NCBI GenBank assembly: GCA_938048505.1
Contig: CALIUX010000271.1
Coordinates: 1 to 8,565 of the forward strand
DNA: 8,565 nucleotides
From: an uncultured Pseudomonadales bacterium
GTDB lineage: Bacteria; Pseudomonadota; Gammaproteobacteria; Pseudomonadales; Cellvibrionaceae
Direction: 5' to 3'
Positions 1 to 7,658 of this stretch are shown piece after piece. Below the pieces are notes generated by a model. The model saw only the letters and a program-made list of their open reading frames with translations, had not been told where the DNA came from and did no database searches. The number at the start of each line of letters is the position of its first letter. Position 1 is the stretch's first letter. A program made the position numbers and the translations under genes.

Positions 1-398
1 TCTTTGCAGTCAGTTGCTGCGTCTCCATATGTCGTCCTGCACTGGGCCGTGTTGTTGCATTGGTCAAGTGATGGTACGACGCTTACACTTGATGATGTGC
101 TGGGGAGACTTGAAGTACTCATAATGCTTATTGATGAGCTGATAATCATCGAGCTACTTATTGATGAACTGCTTATTGCCTCTATACTGCTATTTAGCTG
201 TTCACTGCTAGAAACCGTAGGTGGTGAACTTGTAACGGAGCTGCTTGCGATAATACTGGCTGTACTACTCGCTTGACTACTAATGGTATGGTTGCTGGTT
301 GAGTTCGACGAACTTGATTGCTCAGGAACTGGTGCCGCATTACACCCCAAAAGTGTTGCCGTAAACGCAATTAACAAATAGTTTATGGCTTTTTTCAT
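1..398 (-). CDS. Serine-rich lipoprotein, 5' part only (runs off the left edge)
   Basis: The reverse strand reads open from an ATG at 398-396 to the window edge, giving 132 residues without a stop. A GGTGAG ribosome binding site lies just upstream. Residues 1-19 form a lipoprotein signal: KK at 2-3, a hydrophobic stretch, and a lipobox LLGC with the lipidated cysteine at 19. The +2 residue is Asn, not Asp, so outer-membrane sorting is expected by the Lol rule. Residues 27-110 are a low-complexity linker dominated by Ser with Thr, Ile and Val. From residue 114 a Cys module begins, with cysteines at 114, 120 and 131 and the motif ATDC. I associate poly-Ser linkers joined to such small Cys modules with secreted carbohydrate-active or surface proteins of Saccharophagus, Teredinibacter and Cellvibrio, but this is from memory. 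The catalytic or binding part, if any, lies beyond the window, so no function can be assigned. The plus-strand open frame over the same bases is a shadow. Confidence 0.82.
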   Translation of the reverse strand, partial: MKKAINYLLIAFTATLLGCNAAPVPEQSSSSNSTSNHTISSQASSTASIIASSSVTSSPPTVSSSEQLNSSIEAISSSSISSSMIISSSISIMSTSSLPSTSSSVSVVPSLDQCNNTAQCRTTYGDAATDCK

Positions 399-448
399 TA
401 GTACTCACCAGGACTTTTATTGACTATAGTCTTACATGGTAACCGCTT

Positions 449-471
449 ATTTGGTGCAATTACCTCCAAAT
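449..471. repeat. Inverted repeat ATTTGG-N11-CCAAAT
   Basis: Perfect 6-bp arms (449-454 and 466-471) are separated by 11 bases, so the arm centres lie 17 bp apart. The site is 51-73 bases upstream of the lipoprotein start codon, where an operator for that gene could sit. No family of regulator can be named. A perfect 10-bp palindrome, GACTATAGTC, lies at 422-431 between this site and the gene; read on the minus strand it contains TATAGT, a possible -10 box, but no matching -35 was found. Confidence 0.35.
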
Positions 472-495
472 GAGTAGCTTATTGCATCTTCTAAA

Positions 496-534
496 TGATT
501 TACAAGTTCATTTAAGTGATTTGCATGTTCATTT
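496..534. repeat. Two tandem 18-bp direct repeats, period 21 bp
   Basis: TGATTTACAAGTTCATTT (496-513) and TGATTTGCATGTTCATTT (517-534) match at 16 of 18 positions and are separated by AAG. The 21-bp period is two helical turns, so both copies face the same side of the DNA. This suits a repeated protein-binding site upstream of the leftward lipoprotein gene, about 100-135 bases from its start codon. Confidence 0.5.
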
Positions 535-644
535 GCCTAGCGTGGGAACTGTGCACGGTTATTGGGTGCATGTTGCTTCGCCTGGGTTTGAATATTAGGC
601 TTGATGCAATATATTTATGCTTTGATGTTAGTAGAGTCAAAAAG

Positions 645-666
645 TGTTCTTTAACTGTTCTTTAAC
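645..666. repeat. Perfect tandem 11-bp repeat (TGTTCTTTAAC x2)
   Basis: TGTTCTTTAAC occurs at 645-655 and again at 656-666 without any mismatch. An 11-bp direct-repeat spacing is the binding geometry of OmpR/PhoB-family response regulators. The sequence is only a partial match to the E. coli Pho box, so the regulator cannot be named. The site lies about 75 bp upstream of the promoter-like element at 742. Confidence 0.5.
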
Positions 667-741
667 TAAGATAGAGAGCTAACAGGGGTAAGCCACACCG
701 CCTGTTTAGTTTAATAAATGTTACTTACCTTTAAGTCTTAG

Positions 742-771
742 TTGAGTGGGCATATATCATATATGTAGAAT
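742..771 (+). promoter_or_regulatory. Sigma70-like promoter with a palindromic operator in the spacer
   Basis: TTGAGT (742-747, 4 of 6 with TTGACA) and TAGAAT (766-771, 5 of 6 with TATAAT) are 18 bp apart. Fifteen of the spacer bases (751-765) form the palindrome CATATAT-C-ATATATG with perfect 7-bp arms. A protein bound there would cover the promoter, as ArsR-type repressors often do; MerR-type activators also bind spacers, but normally in promoters with 19-20 bp spacing. The expected start site near 778 would leave a leader of about 200 bases before the first gene of the metal-type cluster. Confidence 0.5.
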
Positions 772-979
772 AAAGAGAGCGTTATCGTTGCTAGCAGTGC
801 TCTATGTTTGTTTATATTAAAGTCGTGTTGCATTGGCCTTGTATATTTCTTGCGGGGGCTGTTGTTGAACTTTATATGTTGCTAAAATTACGTTGCAGAC
901 GATTGTATTGCCAGAGTCTGTCTTGGCAGCGTTTATTTTGGGTTTTTCTCAATCACAATATTATTGGGGCTTGATTAGA

Positions 980-1336
980 GTGCATCGTTTCTTACTACTG
1001 TTTATGTGTTGTATGGTGTTGTATGGTGTGGCCAATGCAGCAACGCTATGCTGCGTCGATGTAGGCACAGCGCAAGGCAGTAATTTGTTTGAAGAACACG
1101 ATGGTTTACGAGATTCCGCTCCCAAACCTTGCCATGAAACCCTCAATATGAATCACAGTCAGTCCGCTGATGTCATGCCTGATTGTGAGTGCCAAAACTG
1201 TTTATCCTTTAATGGTATTTTCTACCAAACCCCGCCTGCCGTATTATTCAGTCTTCTTGTGCAGTTTGAGTATACTCCCCATTCTTTGTTGGATTCCTCT
1301 ACAGTCATTTATTACCCTCCTAGATTCCTAGCTTAA
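980..1336 (+). CDS. Small exported Cys/His/Met-rich protein, possible metal binder
   Basis: I choose the GTG at 980 because it yields a compact signal peptide: VHR, then a hydrophobic core FLLLFMCCMVLYGV, and cleavage after VANA (residues 17-20). The open frame extends back to a TTG at 893, and an ATG at 1004 is also possible; none has a strong ribosome binding site. The 118-residue product has soft-metal ligands clustered in its middle: CC at 24-25, CH at 51-52, Met57, His59, Met66, and CECQNC at 69-74. The C-terminus ends with YYPPRFLA. The pattern resembles small periplasmic Cys/His proteins found beside copper or other metal-efflux genes (CopL or DUF2946 type), but that is a resemblance of layout, not a confirmed family match. 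It is the first gene of a run that continues with an outer-membrane-type protein and MerP-like and MerT-like proteins, which supports a role in binding or sensing metal in the periplasm. Confidence 0.6.
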   Translation: MHRFLLLFMCCMVLYGVANAATLCCVDVGTAQGSNLFEEHDGLRDSAPKPCHETLNMNHSQSADVMPDCECQNCLSFNGIFYQTPPAVLFSLLVQFEYTPHSLLDSSTVIYYPPRFLA

Positions 1337-1370
1337 TGTATTGCGCCTACTAGGGCGAAATGAGTTGGCA

Positions 1371-1388
1371 TGCATGCTGTGCATGCTG
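1371..1388. repeat. Perfect tandem 9-bp repeat (TGCATGCTG x2)
   Basis: TGCATGCTG occurs at 1371-1379 and 1380-1388. Because GCATGC is self-complementary, the transcript could also fold into a small hairpin here. It sits 14 bases before the Shine-Dalgarno sequence of the next gene, in the 76-base gap between the first two genes of the cluster. Confidence 0.45.
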
Positions 1389-1401
1389 AATGAATACATG
1401 T

Positions 1402-1408
1402 AGGAGGT
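1402..1408 (+). promoter_or_regulatory. Strong ribosome binding site (AGGAGGT)
   Basis: An extended Shine-Dalgarno sequence, AGGAGGT, sits 4 bases before the ATG at 1413. It fixes the start of the outer-membrane-type gene and is the strongest ribosome binding site in the window. Confidence 0.85.
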
Positions 1409-1412
1409 TTGT

Positions 1413-2069
1413 ATGAAATCCTTTTTGTGCACTATTTATTTGTGCATTATCTTTTTATTTAATGTTTGCTGGATACTGCTATCTAGTGATGTTCAAGCGC
1501 GCCCCGTTTCTTATGCAGGTGGCATCACCTTTATGCAATTGAATGATCTAGAGCGTCAGAGTCTTCACCTTCATTATTCGCCCACAGTTAATTATTCGAT
1601 TGGCTATAAGGGTGAATATTGGCGAGAAGACAAGTGGCAGTTTCACGGTATACAGCTCAATAATTTAATTAAACGCTGGAATCGGCGTGCTTCTCAGGCC
1701 AATGCTTATCTAAAGTCGGGTGTGGGGTTTGTGCGAACCCGTGCAGGAGATAATAGCCTGGCAGCTTTTACCGGCATTGCGGCAGACTGGGAAACGAGGC
1801 GTTTTTTTACACTTTATGAAAATCGATATTACGATGCGGGTGATGCTGATCGATTCTTTTCTCAAAAAGCGCGGCTGGGTATCGCTCCCTATATTGGTGA
1901 TTACGGCGATTTACATACTTGGTTAATGATTCAAATTGATCACAGCCCAGAAAATGATGATCCCATTGTTGTCACGCCGTTGGTACGTTTATTTAAGCAT
2001 GAATATCTTGTTGAGATGGGTGTGAATGACCAAGGCAAGCTGTTATTTAATCTCATTGCTCGGTTTTAG
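1413..2069 (+). CDS. Probable outer-membrane beta-barrel protein of unknown function
   Basis: The 218-residue product begins with a signal peptide (about 1-29: MKS, a long hydrophobic core, cleavage after VQA). The mature part is rich in aromatic and alternating polar/hydrophobic residues typical of beta-strands, for example NYSIGYKGEYW (60-70), FFTLYENRYY (131-140) and the final LLFNLIARF. It ends in Phe, the C-terminal signature recognised by the Bam assembly machinery. The mature length of about 190 residues fits a small barrel of roughly 8-10 strands. There are no cysteines in the mature protein, unlike its neighbours. I do not recognise the family. The gene lies 76 bases after the Cys-rich gene, and its stop codon overlaps the Shine-Dalgarno sequence of the MerP-like gene, so it is very likely cotranscribed with the metal genes. 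It could let metal or a complex through the outer membrane, or be a structural partner; this is inference. Confidence 0.8.
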   Translation: MKSFLCTIYLCIIFLFNVCWILLSSDVQARPVSYAGGITFMQLNDLERQSLHLHYSPTVNYSIGYKGEYWREDKWQFHGIQLNNLIKRWNRRASQANAYLKSGVGFVRTRAGDNSLAAFTGIAADWETRRFFTLYENRYYDAGDADRFFSQKARLGIAPYIGDYGDLHTWLMIQIDHSPENDDPIVVTPLVRLFKHEYLVEMGVNDQGKLLFNLIARF

Positions 2070-2079
2070 GAGAACAAAA

Positions 2080-2541
2080 ATGAAAGTATTAAGCAAAGTA
2101 ACCTTAAACATATCAAACTTTAAAAAAGCAACCTTAAACCCAATGCTACTTAATAGTAGAGAGGCTCGAAGCGTTATGAACCGTATTGTTGTAAGCCGTA
2201 TTCTTGTGATGCGTATTGTTGCCAGCTTCTTATTGTTGAGTTTTTTTAGCGTGTCATCGGCTTGGGCTGAAGGCGAAATCCCAGCTTCAGAGCTCCAAGA
2301 GGCTAACTGTAGCAATGTTATTAATGTGGAGGTCAATGGATTGGTGTGTGACTTCTGCGCGCGAGCACTCGAAAAAACATTTGGAAAGCGTGATGAGGTG
2401 GCGAACATCGAGGTGGATCTTGATGAAGCCCAAGTTGTTGTCACACTGCAAGATCAGCAGGCAATGGACGACCCTACGCTCACAAAACTGATTACGGACT
2501 CTGGTTATAACGTTGTGGCAATTCAGCGCTGTGGCAGTTAA
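2080..2541 (+). CDS. Exported HMA-domain protein, MerP-like periplasmic metal binder
   Basis: The start at 2080 is supported by GGAG at 2069-2072, spaced 7 bases. The 153-residue product has an unusual head of about 32 residues, then a signal peptide from about Met33 to AWA at 61-63. The mature part is one heavy-metal-associated domain (about 79-148): it opens with NVINVEV, has the metal loop GLVCDFC (CxxC at 90 and 93), and continues with the betaalphabeta pattern, ending SGYNVVAIQR. In MerP and in HMA chaperones the two loop cysteines bind one soft metal ion such as Hg(II) or Cu(I). Two further cysteines at 77 and 151 flank the domain and could form a disulfide across its termini. A later start at Met33 (position 2176) would remove the odd head but has only a poorly spaced GAGG. 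The MerT-like gene follows 101 bases downstream, the usual MerP/MerT partnership, though in the opposite order to mer operons. The metal is not determined. Confidence 0.87.
   Translation: MKVLSKVTLNISNFKKATLNPMLLNSREARSVMNRIVVSRILVMRIVASFLLLSFFSVSSAWAEGEIPASELQEANCSNVINVEVNGLVCDFCARALEKTFGKRDEVANIEVDLDEAQVVVTLQDQQAMDDPTLTKLITDSGYNVVAIQRCGS
2098..2139 (+). repeat. In-frame partial repeat, period 30 bp, in the HMA gene head
   Basis: GTAACCTTAAAC (2098-2109) recurs as GCAACCTTAAAC (2128-2139), exactly 30 bases on. It encodes VTLN and ATLN, 10 residues apart, in the N-terminal head before the signal peptide. Only the first 12 bases of the unit are conserved. Confidence 0.45.
2182..2226 (+). repeat. 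Three tandem 15-bp repeats in the signal peptide of the HMA gene
   Basis: Units start at 2182, 2197 and 2212, each beginning CGTATT[GC]TTG. They encode RIVVS, RILVM and RIVAS in succession. The period is a multiple of three, so gain or loss of a unit keeps the frame. The repeats make up the positively charged entry and the start of the hydrophobic core of the signal peptide. Confidence 0.75.
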
Positions 2542-2597
2542 GCGTTGGATACTAAAACCTTATGGCTATTACTTGCGCTAATTATTTGGAGCCATCC

Positions 2598-2629
2598 TTT
2601 AGAGTATTCCATATTTAGAGCATTCAATA
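2598..2629. repeat. Two tandem 16-bp repeats before the MerT-like gene
   Basis: TTTAGAGTATTCCATA (2598-2613) is followed directly by TTTAGAGCATTCAATA (2614-2629), with 14 of 16 bases identical. The last base of the second copy is the first base of the AGGAG ribosome binding site (2629-2633) of the MerT-like gene. Confidence 0.5.
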
Positions 2630-2642
2630 GGAGCTATGACAG

Positions 2643-3134
2643 ATGCCTGAACCTGTAAGTGACTCGGGATATACTGAAAATTCTGTACATCTAAACTCTT
2701 CGGGGGAATCGCAGGGGCAAGTGGAATCAGGACGGGTGAAATCAGAACAGGTGAAAAATGAAGGGCTCAGGCAGACGATATGGTCTGCATTGAGTTTATT
2801 TACCTCTCTTGGCACGTTGGTGTGCTGCGCACTGCCTGCTTTGTTTGTCACACTGGGTGCGGGAGCTGCTTTGGCAGGTTTAGTCTCTTCTGCACCATGG
2901 CTTGTGGCGTTTTCAAAGTATAAGGTGTGGACCTTTGGTGTATCGGGCGCACTGTTGCTATTGGCAGGTTTTATGCGTTGGCAAGCGCGGCATGCTCCTT
3001 GTCCTACTGACTCGAATGCCGCTAAGGCTTGCTCACGGTTCCGCACCATGAGCGGCTGGCTCTATGGTTTGTCGGTGGCAGTTTGGTGTCTAGGCTTTTT
3101 CTTTGCCTTTTTGGCTGTGCATATCTTCTATTAA
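2643..3134 (+). CDS. MerT-like inner-membrane metal transport protein
   Basis: AGGAG at 2629-2633 lies 9 bases before the ATG. The 163-residue product has a hydrophilic N-terminal extension (1-44), then hydrophobic helices at about 48-70, 72-90, 95-112 and 138-160. The first helix carries a Cys-Cys pair followed by Pro (TLVCCALP, Cys61-Cys62), the hallmark of MerT and its relatives, where the pair takes the metal from MerP. Glycine-rich GAGAALAG follows, as in MerT. The loop between the last two helices has Cys120 and Cys130, matching the pair of cytoplasmic cysteines in MerT. MerT is about 116 residues, so this protein is longer, chiefly through its N-terminal extension. With the HMA protein just upstream it probably forms a periplasm-to-membrane metal relay. 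No mercuric reductase or MerR is visible, so mercury uptake for detoxification cannot be assumed; another soft metal and other transport directions remain open. Confidence 0.8.
   Translation: MPEPVSDSGYTENSVHLNSSGESQGQVESGRVKSEQVKNEGLRQTIWSALSLFTSLGTLVCCALPALFVTLGAGAALAGLVSSAPWLVAFSKYKVWTFGVSGALLLLAGFMRWQARHAPCPTDSNAAKACSRFRTMSGWLYGLSVAVWCLGFFFAFLAVHIFY
2706..2765 (+). repeat. 15-bp-period repeats encoding pentapeptides in the MerT-like extension
   Basis: From 2721 the units GTGGAATCAGGACGG, GTGAAATCAGAACAG and GTGAAAAATGAAGGG follow at 2721, 2736 and 2751. They encode VESGR, VKSEQ and VKNEG at residues 27-41. A weaker preceding unit (GESQG, 21-25) shows the same pattern. The repeat forms a charged, probably unstructured or helical stretch ahead of the first membrane helix. 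Confidence 0.6.
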
Positions 3135-3172
3135 TTGCCCTTTACGGGCGCTTCATGAGCTCTTTGAATTGA

Positions 3173-3200
3173 GGCAGGCGAGCAAATCTGTTAACCTGCC
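3173..3200. repeat. Inverted repeat GGCAGG-N16-CCTGCC
   Basis: Perfect 6-bp arms at 3173-3178 and 3195-3200 enclose 16 bases. The site is 39 bases after the MerT-like stop codon. A smaller hairpin, GCCC-TTTAC-GGGC, lies at 3137-3149. Neither is followed by a run of T, so these are not textbook intrinsic terminators, although one of them may help end the upstream transcript. Confidence 0.4.
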
Positions 3201-3258
3201 GCCCCATCCATAGAGTGCCGTTCCGTGTGCTCTAGCGTGTACAGATTAACTATTTACT

Positions 3259-3287
3259 GGCTGATGCCGCGATGAGCGCGCTCAGCC
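3259..3287. repeat. Inverted repeat GGCTGA-N17-TCAGCC upstream of pyrG
   Basis: Perfect 6-bp arms at 3259-3264 and 3282-3287. An overlapping palindrome, GAGCGCGCTC, occupies 3274-3283 and would compete for pairing. It lies 117-145 bases before the pyrG start, so it could be an operator or part of a structured leader. No clear pyrG promoter could be picked; weak candidates around 3324-3353 score poorly. Confidence 0.35.
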
Positions 3288-3382
3288 CATATCACTACAA
3301 CTTATCGCCGAGTTTTCTCTCTATTGCAGTTTGCATAAAGCATTTTGTGTAAAGCGGGTTAAACTCAATACATATCTTGTAG

Positions 3383-5886
<2,504 letters not shown>

Positions 5887-5941
5887 CTTTTAATGGCTGC
5901 GGCGTCTAGATGATGTAGCAGCTCAATATATTATGATTTAA

Positions 5942-7258
<1,317 letters not shown>

Positions 7259-7278
7259 CCTCTTAGGTTTGAAGACTG

Positions 7279-7310
7279 AAAAAGGGCCGCCTAGCGGCCC
7301 TTTTGTTTTT
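7279..7310 (+). terminator. Intrinsic terminator after eno
   Basis: A perfect 7-bp GC-rich stem, GGGCCGC (7284-7290) and GCGGCCC (7294-7300), closes a CTA loop. It is extended by A/T pairs and followed by TTTTGTTTTT. It starts 21 bases after the eno stop codon. The A-tract before the stem would let it also work on the opposite strand. It should end much of the pyrG-kdsA-eno transcript. Confidence 0.93.
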
Positions 7311-7326
7311 GTGCCATTATTTTCTT

Positions 7327-7596
7327 ATGAATAAACTTTTTATCATACTTATCCTTTTTTTAGCTGGCTTGCAGTACCGTTTATGGGTAGGTGAGGGCAG
7401 CTTGGCGCAGCTTGTATCACTCAAGCGAGACATTGCCGTAAATGAAGCGCAAGTGACGGCTTTGCTTGAGCGTAACCGTGTGCTGCTGGCCGAAGTATTA
7501 GCCCTAAAGCAGGGCTCTGCTATGATCGAAGAAAAAGCCCGTACGCAGCTTGGTATGATTAAAGACGGCGAAACCTTTTATATGTTTAGCCAGTAG
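7327..7596 (+). CDS. ftsB: Cell division protein FtsB
   Basis: Bitopic inner-membrane protein that joins FtsL and FtsQ in the divisome and helps activate septal peptidoglycan synthesis. The 89-residue product has a very short cytoplasmic tail, one membrane helix (about 3-17), the conserved LQYRLW-GEGS segment (15-25), a periplasmic coiled coil (about 27-62, with ERNRVLLAEV) and the family ending EEKARTQLGMIKDGETFYMF (69-88, close to E. coli FtsB). E. coli FtsB is 103 residues, so this is a normal short version. I choose the ATG at 7327 because it places the helix at the very N-terminus as in the family; an upstream TTG at 7303 lies in the eno terminator and is not credible. No Shine-Dalgarno sequence is visible in front of it, and the terminator ends only 16 bases upstream. 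Confidence 0.94.
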   Translation: MNKLFIILILFLAGLQYRLWVGEGSLAQLVSLKRDIAVNEAQVTALLERNRVLLAEVLALKQGSAMIEEKARTQLGMIKDGETFYMFSQ

Positions 7597-7658
7597 CAAA
7601 GCCCAATATCCCATACATCGAATCCATACCCAACCCCACCTCCTTCATAGAACTTATT
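7597..7658 (+). promoter_or_regulatory. C-rich, G-poor leader between ftsB and ispD (possible Rho entry site)
   Basis: Of these 62 bases about 24 are C and only 3 are G. The RNA should be unstructured and cytosine-rich, which is what Rho utilisation sites look like. ACCTCCTT at 7638-7645 is identical to the anti-Shine-Dalgarno end of 16S rRNA, and no Shine-Dalgarno sequence precedes the ispD ATG. No promoter could be identified. Confidence 0.35.

Larger units (their letters stand above)
399..979. other. Intergenic region of about 580 bases, no convincing gene
   Basis: This stretch separates the leftward lipoprotein gene from the rightward metal-type gene cluster. It is AT-rich and has no long ORF with a good ribosome binding site. 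It contains an inverted repeat (449-471), a 21-bp-period tandem repeat (496-534), a perfect 11-bp tandem repeat (645-666) and a promoter-like site with a palindromic spacer (742-771). I saw no tRNA or other RNA gene. The layout suggests regulatory DNA between divergent transcription units. Confidence 0.6.

Noticed and set aside
4..276. Plus-strand ORF of 90 residues, very rich in Leu, Ile and Glu
   Set aside because: It is antisense to the Ser-rich linker of the lipoprotein gene; its composition follows from the Ser codons on the other strand, and it has no family resemblance.
570..665. 31-codon ORF from ATG 570 to TAA 663-665
   Set aside because: No Shine-Dalgarno sequence, no recognisable features, and its end lies in the 11-bp tandem repeat; probably chance.
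645..666. CRISPR or phage-type repeat
   Set aside because: Only two 11-bp copies without spacers; no cas or phage gene nearby.
2636..2650. ATG at 2636 close to AGGAG
   Set aside because: It reads only four codons before TGA and is 2 bases from the Shine-Dalgarno sequence; the ATG at 2643 has proper spacing and a long frame.
2545..2658. 37-residue hydrophobic ORF from TTG 2545 between the HMA and MerT-like genes (contains TLWLLLALIIW)
   Set aside because: It needs a TTG start without a Shine-Dalgarno sequence and overlaps the start of the MerT-like gene; possible but unsupported.
3324..3353. pyrG promoter TTGCAG / TGTAAA
   Set aside because: Only 3 of 6 and 4 of 6 matches to consensus; too weak to annotate as a promoter.
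7303..7326. N-terminal extension of FtsB from TTG 7303
   Set aside because: It lies in the T-run of the eno terminator, and the family's membrane helix begins right after the ATG at 7327.
7597..7650. Short antisense ORF preceded by a perfect AAGGAGGT on the minus strand
   Set aside because: It runs about 15 codons from a TTG, with no sign of a real product; the Shine-Dalgarno-like string is just the complement of the C-rich leader.
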